Positions 61,704 through 64,000 of a DNA stretch of 64,000 nucleotides are shown here, one piece after another (positions within the stretch are counted from its first letter, which is position 1; every line of letters starts with the position of its first letter). A program made the position numbers and the translations under genes. The stretch is from Ottelia alismoides. Its lineage: Eukaryota; Streptophyta; Magnoliopsida; Alismatales; Hydrocharitaceae. The notes under the pieces are model-generated. The model made no database searches. It was given only the letters and a program-made list of their open reading frames with translations, and was not told where the DNA came from. The stretch lies in NCBI GenBank assembly GCA_037367405.1, contig JAZKJV010008262.1, positions 176,618 to 240,617 of the forward strand, in the 5' to 3' direction.

Positions 61704-62024
61704 ATCATCAACATGGATTGTGAGAAGCACACATTCATAAACGTGCTCGCAAGCGTATCCTCTATCGGATCGGACTTCAGACAGGAGATCTTTTCATTTA
61801 GAGACTTGATCGCAACAATGTTTCAAAAGATAACCCTAATACTTATTTTTGATTTATATGAAAATGATCCGAGAAGTGTTCTTGAATCATGTGGTTTCAT
61901 CGAATGAAAATTTTTTAAATTCTGTTGCCTCAAGCAACTAGTACGACTAGTCGCTCCCGATTGCATACAATGCATTCATCACACTTCCATGCTGATCTTA
62001 AGGATCTCACCATATCCTTAAATT
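61704..62024 (+). mobile_element. Copia-like LTR, second copy, part right of the solo LTR
   Basis: Continues from 57861. Homologous to 55260-55590 and ends immediately before a primer-binding-site-like sequence, so this is the end of a 5' LTR. Confidence 0.6.
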
Positions 62025-62036
62025 CGTATTAGAGCC
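62025..62036 (+). promoter_or_regulatory. Probable primer-binding site (initiator tRNA-Met type)
   Basis: CGTATTAGAGCC resembles TGGTATCAGAGCC, complementary to the 3' end of initiator tRNA-Met and used by most plant Copia elements; three differences. Its position just after the LTR end supports the call. Confidence 0.55.
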
Positions 62037-64000
62037 ATAGGTTAGAGGTTTCGAATGCGATCTATAAACCTAGGAGACAACTTGGGCTCATTAGGGTTTG
62101 TGAAAATTTTATCGCATTTGTTCCACACAATCATGTTTTGTGAATATTTTTGACTCTGTTTAAATTATTTAAACAAGAAATCATCACTTGAATTATGTTC
62201 CCCATTAAATAAGGAAATCATGATATTTGAGTTTGCATGATTTAGAATCTGATTGCTCATGTTATGATAATTTTAGTGAACATATATTCACTATTTCGGG
62301 GACTGCGATTCTTGACGTAATTAAGGAGTTAATTGCAATTTTGAAATGCCTAGAAATGCATGAAAATCACTTGAGTTCTTTTGTAAATCAAATTATTTAA
62401 ATTTGAAAACTTTAGTTTGCATGATTTGGATTTAAATTGATTGAGATATGTTAATTTTAGTAAGTGAGGGTCACTGCTGGAAATTACTTTCCTAATCAAG
62501 AATCTTGTGATTGTCATTAGTCAATTAGTGAAATTAATTGATTTATTTCCTAAAATAAGTATGGATAGATATTTGTGAAATATTTGATGATAATTATTTC
62601 CTTAAATGATATTTCCTTAACCAATAATTGATTAGATGTGATCTAGATCACAAATTGATTACTTGTTCTACTTTCCAACAAACATAGTTGCTTGAATAGG
62701 ATTGGGAATTTGTTTAGCGAATTTCCTTATAATATTAATAAAAAATATTTTGATTATCATTATATGGTATAAATTCAGTTGAAAAATCTATTATCATCTC
62801 ATGTACAAAGTGATCGATTTGGTATTATCCTTTCCCGAGGCGAATATAATGTCTAGTCGGGGAGCATTGAGATAGCAGGTTGCACCGTGTGCAGTATGTC
62901 CCACTCCCGTCGGTACTGACCATGACAATGGGTAGGGAAGAGATAATGCTAGAGAGATCATGATGTATTTTATAATTAATAAAATTCGAATAATACATAT
63001 TTGAGATAATACCATATTTCAAGTAACAATATAAGAATGTTTGTTGGATATTAATTAGATAATTGATTTAATGTGATTAGAAGATTGGAATCCAATCAAA
63101 ATTAAAATACTCTATTATGAATAGATGTGTAATTTCCCTTGGAAGAATTAATCGTAATGAATATGATTCATAATAATTAATTAGAATTTGAACATGATAT
63201 GGAGGATCACATAAGTGAAATCCATGATCTCTCATCAAGGCAAAGAGCTTCGTAGCAAGGGATTATATGTAGGACACACATGTCCGAAGTGACAGCTCCT
63301 TCATACAAGCGCATCTGGATTGGGCTCTTTGCTTCTCGAAAGAGTAAGGACGTATACATAGTGACCCAAATATCGGGTCATCATATTATTGGGACGATAT
63401 TGGATTGCGCAACTAGTTGTATTCATGTTGACGGTTGGTTCAATTAATGACGGGTCAACATCACCTTAGGGGTGGTGGGCCCAGGTGTTAAAGACCGAAT
63501 CGAGATTGCAAGTTGGACTTGCAAGGCGGAATGTATTCTCGCTTCTTTTTATCCGAGTTACCGGTTCTCATATTATTGGGATGTGACAAAGATAACGAAG
63601 GAGATCTCAGATCTTGCTTAAGATATAATGGTAAGTATATCTCTTACATTGAAAATGATTAAGGGAATAAACTTTTAATATTGACAAGGCAAGACAACTT
63701 TGATATAAAAATTCCTAAATTAAAGTAATATATATATATATGTAAATTATCTTATTTCATATAATCCTTCACTAAATCCACTCGATACCATACTAAATAA
63801 TAACTAATAAAATATCATGGATTAGATCCATGATCAAGATATTGTACTTGTAATTGGACACATAATGTATATGGTTGTAATGTGCAAGTTTCCTCATAAT
63901 AATGAGAAATAACAATTAAATAGACAATAGGACTATAACCCTAGGGCTTGTATGTCTCTATAGTCTTGATCTCTCATCGAATGTACTTTGGAAGTGACTA
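62037..64000 (+). mobile_element. Non-coding interior of the Copia-like element (continues beyond window)
   Basis: About 2 kb after the primer site with no gag-like frame on the plus strand; longest frames are short and antisense. AT-rich with paired words (AATTAATT, GATTTAATGTGATT). A CGGGTCATCATATTATTGGGACGATATTGG-type phrase lies near 63375 and a similar CATATTATTGGGATG near 63570. It may be a long leader or a non-autonomous element. Confidence 0.4.

Overview
The window is nuclear DNA from a flowering plant. It is AT-rich intergenic sequence packed with nested LTR retrotransposons around one ordinary nine-exon gene. The gene's GC-rich first exon and AT-rich later exons would fit a monocot, but this is weak evidence and the species cannot be named from the sequence.

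Positions 1-38298 are a nest of Ty3/gypsy elements. Two Athila-type families have very long LTRs (3.5-4.1 kb) that begin TGATGAA and end in -ATCA or -TTCA. Reading inward: a chromovirus-type pol fragment on the minus strand (36630-38298) is split by a minus-strand LTR ('LTR-3', 18551-36624). LTR-3 is split by a complete plus-strand Athila element ('B', 19898-34576; 3641-bp LTRs, target duplication CTAGG) and by a plus-strand LTR ('LTR-2', 16247-18545). LTR-2 is interrupted by a second Athila element ('A', pol 8367-10948, 3' LTR 12713-16241). A's reverse transcriptase is interrupted by a minus-strand element of the B family ('B-prime', 5' LTR 4810-8366). B-prime's leader is interrupted by a solo LTR ('LTR-1', 162-4213). 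The left ends of A, B-prime and the LTR-2 element lie outside the window. A keeps a nearly open reverse transcriptase-RNase H-integrase frame with three stops. B has no recognisable gag, several frameshifts and a ruined integrase.

Positions 38299-44491 hold another solo-type LTR (38299-41197), a CACTA transposon terminus (to 41486) and about 3 kb of AT-rich sequence without a recognised gene.

Positions 44492-52592 (minus strand) hold the only cellular gene found: a NIPA-family magnesium transporter. Nine exons join in frame to 337 codons plus stop. Its 4.2-kb intron 6 carries a probable solo LTR, an 84-bp tandem duplication, a (CT)n(TA)n microsatellite and a SINE-like tRNA-derived segment.

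Positions 52593-64000 hold the gene's upstream region, a degenerate GATCGATCAC-rich repeat (about 54190-54680), a Copia-like LTR fragment (55190-55600), a TA-flanked foldback MITE (56515-56798) and a second Copia-like LTR with a tRNA-iMet-type primer site. That LTR is split by a 3842-bp Athila-type solo LTR (57862-61703, target duplication ATCAT). The last 2 kb is non-coding element leader.

The most unusual structures are: repeated stem-loops, each ending in a copy of the polypurine tract, downstream of both integrases; a terminal palindrome at the start of most of the long LTRs; and paired CACGTG palindromes and CCGTTGGAT/ATCCAACGG hairpins in the GC-rich LTR cores.
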